Source: Naumannella cuiyingiana (GTDB lineage: Bacteria > Actinomycetota > Actinomycetes > Propionibacteriales > Propionibacteriaceae). From it: a stretch of DNA of 64,000 nucleotides. Shown here piece by piece: positions 63,927-64,000 of this stretch. The notes below the pieces were generated by a model, which saw only the letters and a list, made by a program, of their open reading frames with translations, was not told the origin of the DNA and ran no database searches. Where the stretch lies: assembly GCF_013408305.1 (NCBI RefSeq), contig NZ_JACBZS010000001.1, positions 1,984,001 to 2,048,000 of the forward strand, written 5' to 3'. How positions within the stretch are numbered: the first letter of the stretch is position 1; every line of letters begins with the position of its first letter. The position numbers were made by a program, and so were the translations under genes.

Positions 63927-63974
63927 GGTACGCCCGCGCGACGCGTCGTGTCCGACGTGCCGCGCGGGCGTACC
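63927..63974. terminator. large hairpin at right edge
   Basis: Perfect 14-base arms GGTACGCCCGCGCG (63927-63940) and its reverse complement (63961-63974). Inside, CGTCG and CGACG pair around TGTC, extending the stem to over 20 base pairs with minor mismatches. It sits just after a minus-strand stop codon at 63978-63980. No T run follows, so terminator function is likely but not certain. Confidence 0.6.
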
Positions 63975-63977
63975 GGC

Positions 63978-64000
63978 TCAGCGGGTGCGGCGGCGGCGCT
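63978..64000 (-). CDS. C-terminal end of a gene entering from the right
   Basis: The last seven codons, ending RRRRTR and a stop at 63978, are consistent with the basic tail of a membrane or wall-anchored protein that begins beyond the window. The hairpin immediately after supports a gene end here. Too short to identify. Confidence 0.35.

Noticed and set aside
1-64000. Prophage, insertion sequence or integrative element at the tRNA genes
   Set aside because: No integrase, transposase, terminal inverted repeats or duplicated tRNA ends were found.

Overview
The window is 64 kb of GC-rich DNA (roughly 70% G+C by eye) from an actinobacterium. The gene set fits Actinomycetota well: a WhiB-family regulator, the proteasome activator Bpa, an EfeUOB iron importer, a LytR-CpsA-Psr protein, GTP-type PEP carboxykinase, a tadA partner protein, a GT-C mannosyltransferase of the MptA/MptB type, and a LADTG (sortase E type) surface protein. 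Gene order and content make me think of Propionibacteriales, but that is inference. It looks like ordinary chromosome: no rRNA, integrase, transposase, prophage or CRISPR array was seen. Coding density is high and many neighbours overlap by ATGA or GTGA.

Layout. 1-4 kb: an alpha/beta hydrolase cut by the window edge, an LssY-type membrane protein, TenA, a PEBP-like protein and TerC, all on the minus strand. 4.1-7.2 kb: a hairpin, a possible 32-residue membrane peptide, an unusual VOC-SGNH fusion and a repeat-rich LADTG surface protein. 7.4-13.8 kb: a 5-oxoproline / D-glutamate cluster (NRAMP-like permease, DUF1445, PxpA, fused PxpB-PxpC) that ends with a degenerate biotin carboxylase and has a divergent GntR regulator. 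13.8-17.1 kb: efeUOB behind an iron box. 17-20.7 kb: EcsC protein, Aat, Fpg/Nei glycosylase, rhodanese and a conserved protein. 20.8-22.3 kb: a TPP riboswitch and the CytX transporter. 22.4-31.3 kb: arginine deiminase, mannosyltransferase, a DUF2510 protein, pheA, a PAP2-diacylglycerol kinase fusion, serS and a HAD phosphatase.

31-40 kb: WhiB, Bpa, quinone oxidoreductase, two tRNA-Ser, an LCP protein, a cutinase-like esterase, PEP carboxykinase and tRNA-Arg. 40-45.2 kb: BCCT transporter, siderophore-binding lipoprotein, DNA polymerase IV and MenB. 45.3-51.9 kb: a seven-gene operon (RpiR regulator, two permeases, binding lipoprotein, ATPase, HAD phosphatase, metallophosphoesterase) behind a 25-base palindrome. 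52-57 kb: upp, the tadA partner and tadA, and a molybdate cluster (TOBE regulator, modA, modB, modC). 57-64 kb: two secreted cell-wall hydrolases, tRNA-Ser, a cation/proton antiporter, a LytR_C protein, a conserved protein, a HerA-like ATPase and a siderophore-interacting reductase.

Themes. Iron acquisition is spread over three loci (efeUOB, the siderophore lipoprotein, the siderophore-interacting protein), each with a DtxR/IdeR-type box, so they probably form one regulon. Thiamine salvage is represented by TenA and by the riboswitch-controlled CytX. The points most worth a second look are the apparently dead biotin carboxylase in the oxoprolinase operon, the phosphatase-bearing sugar-type ABC operon with its palindrome, and the octamer GGTACGCC, which recurs about once per kilobase across the window.
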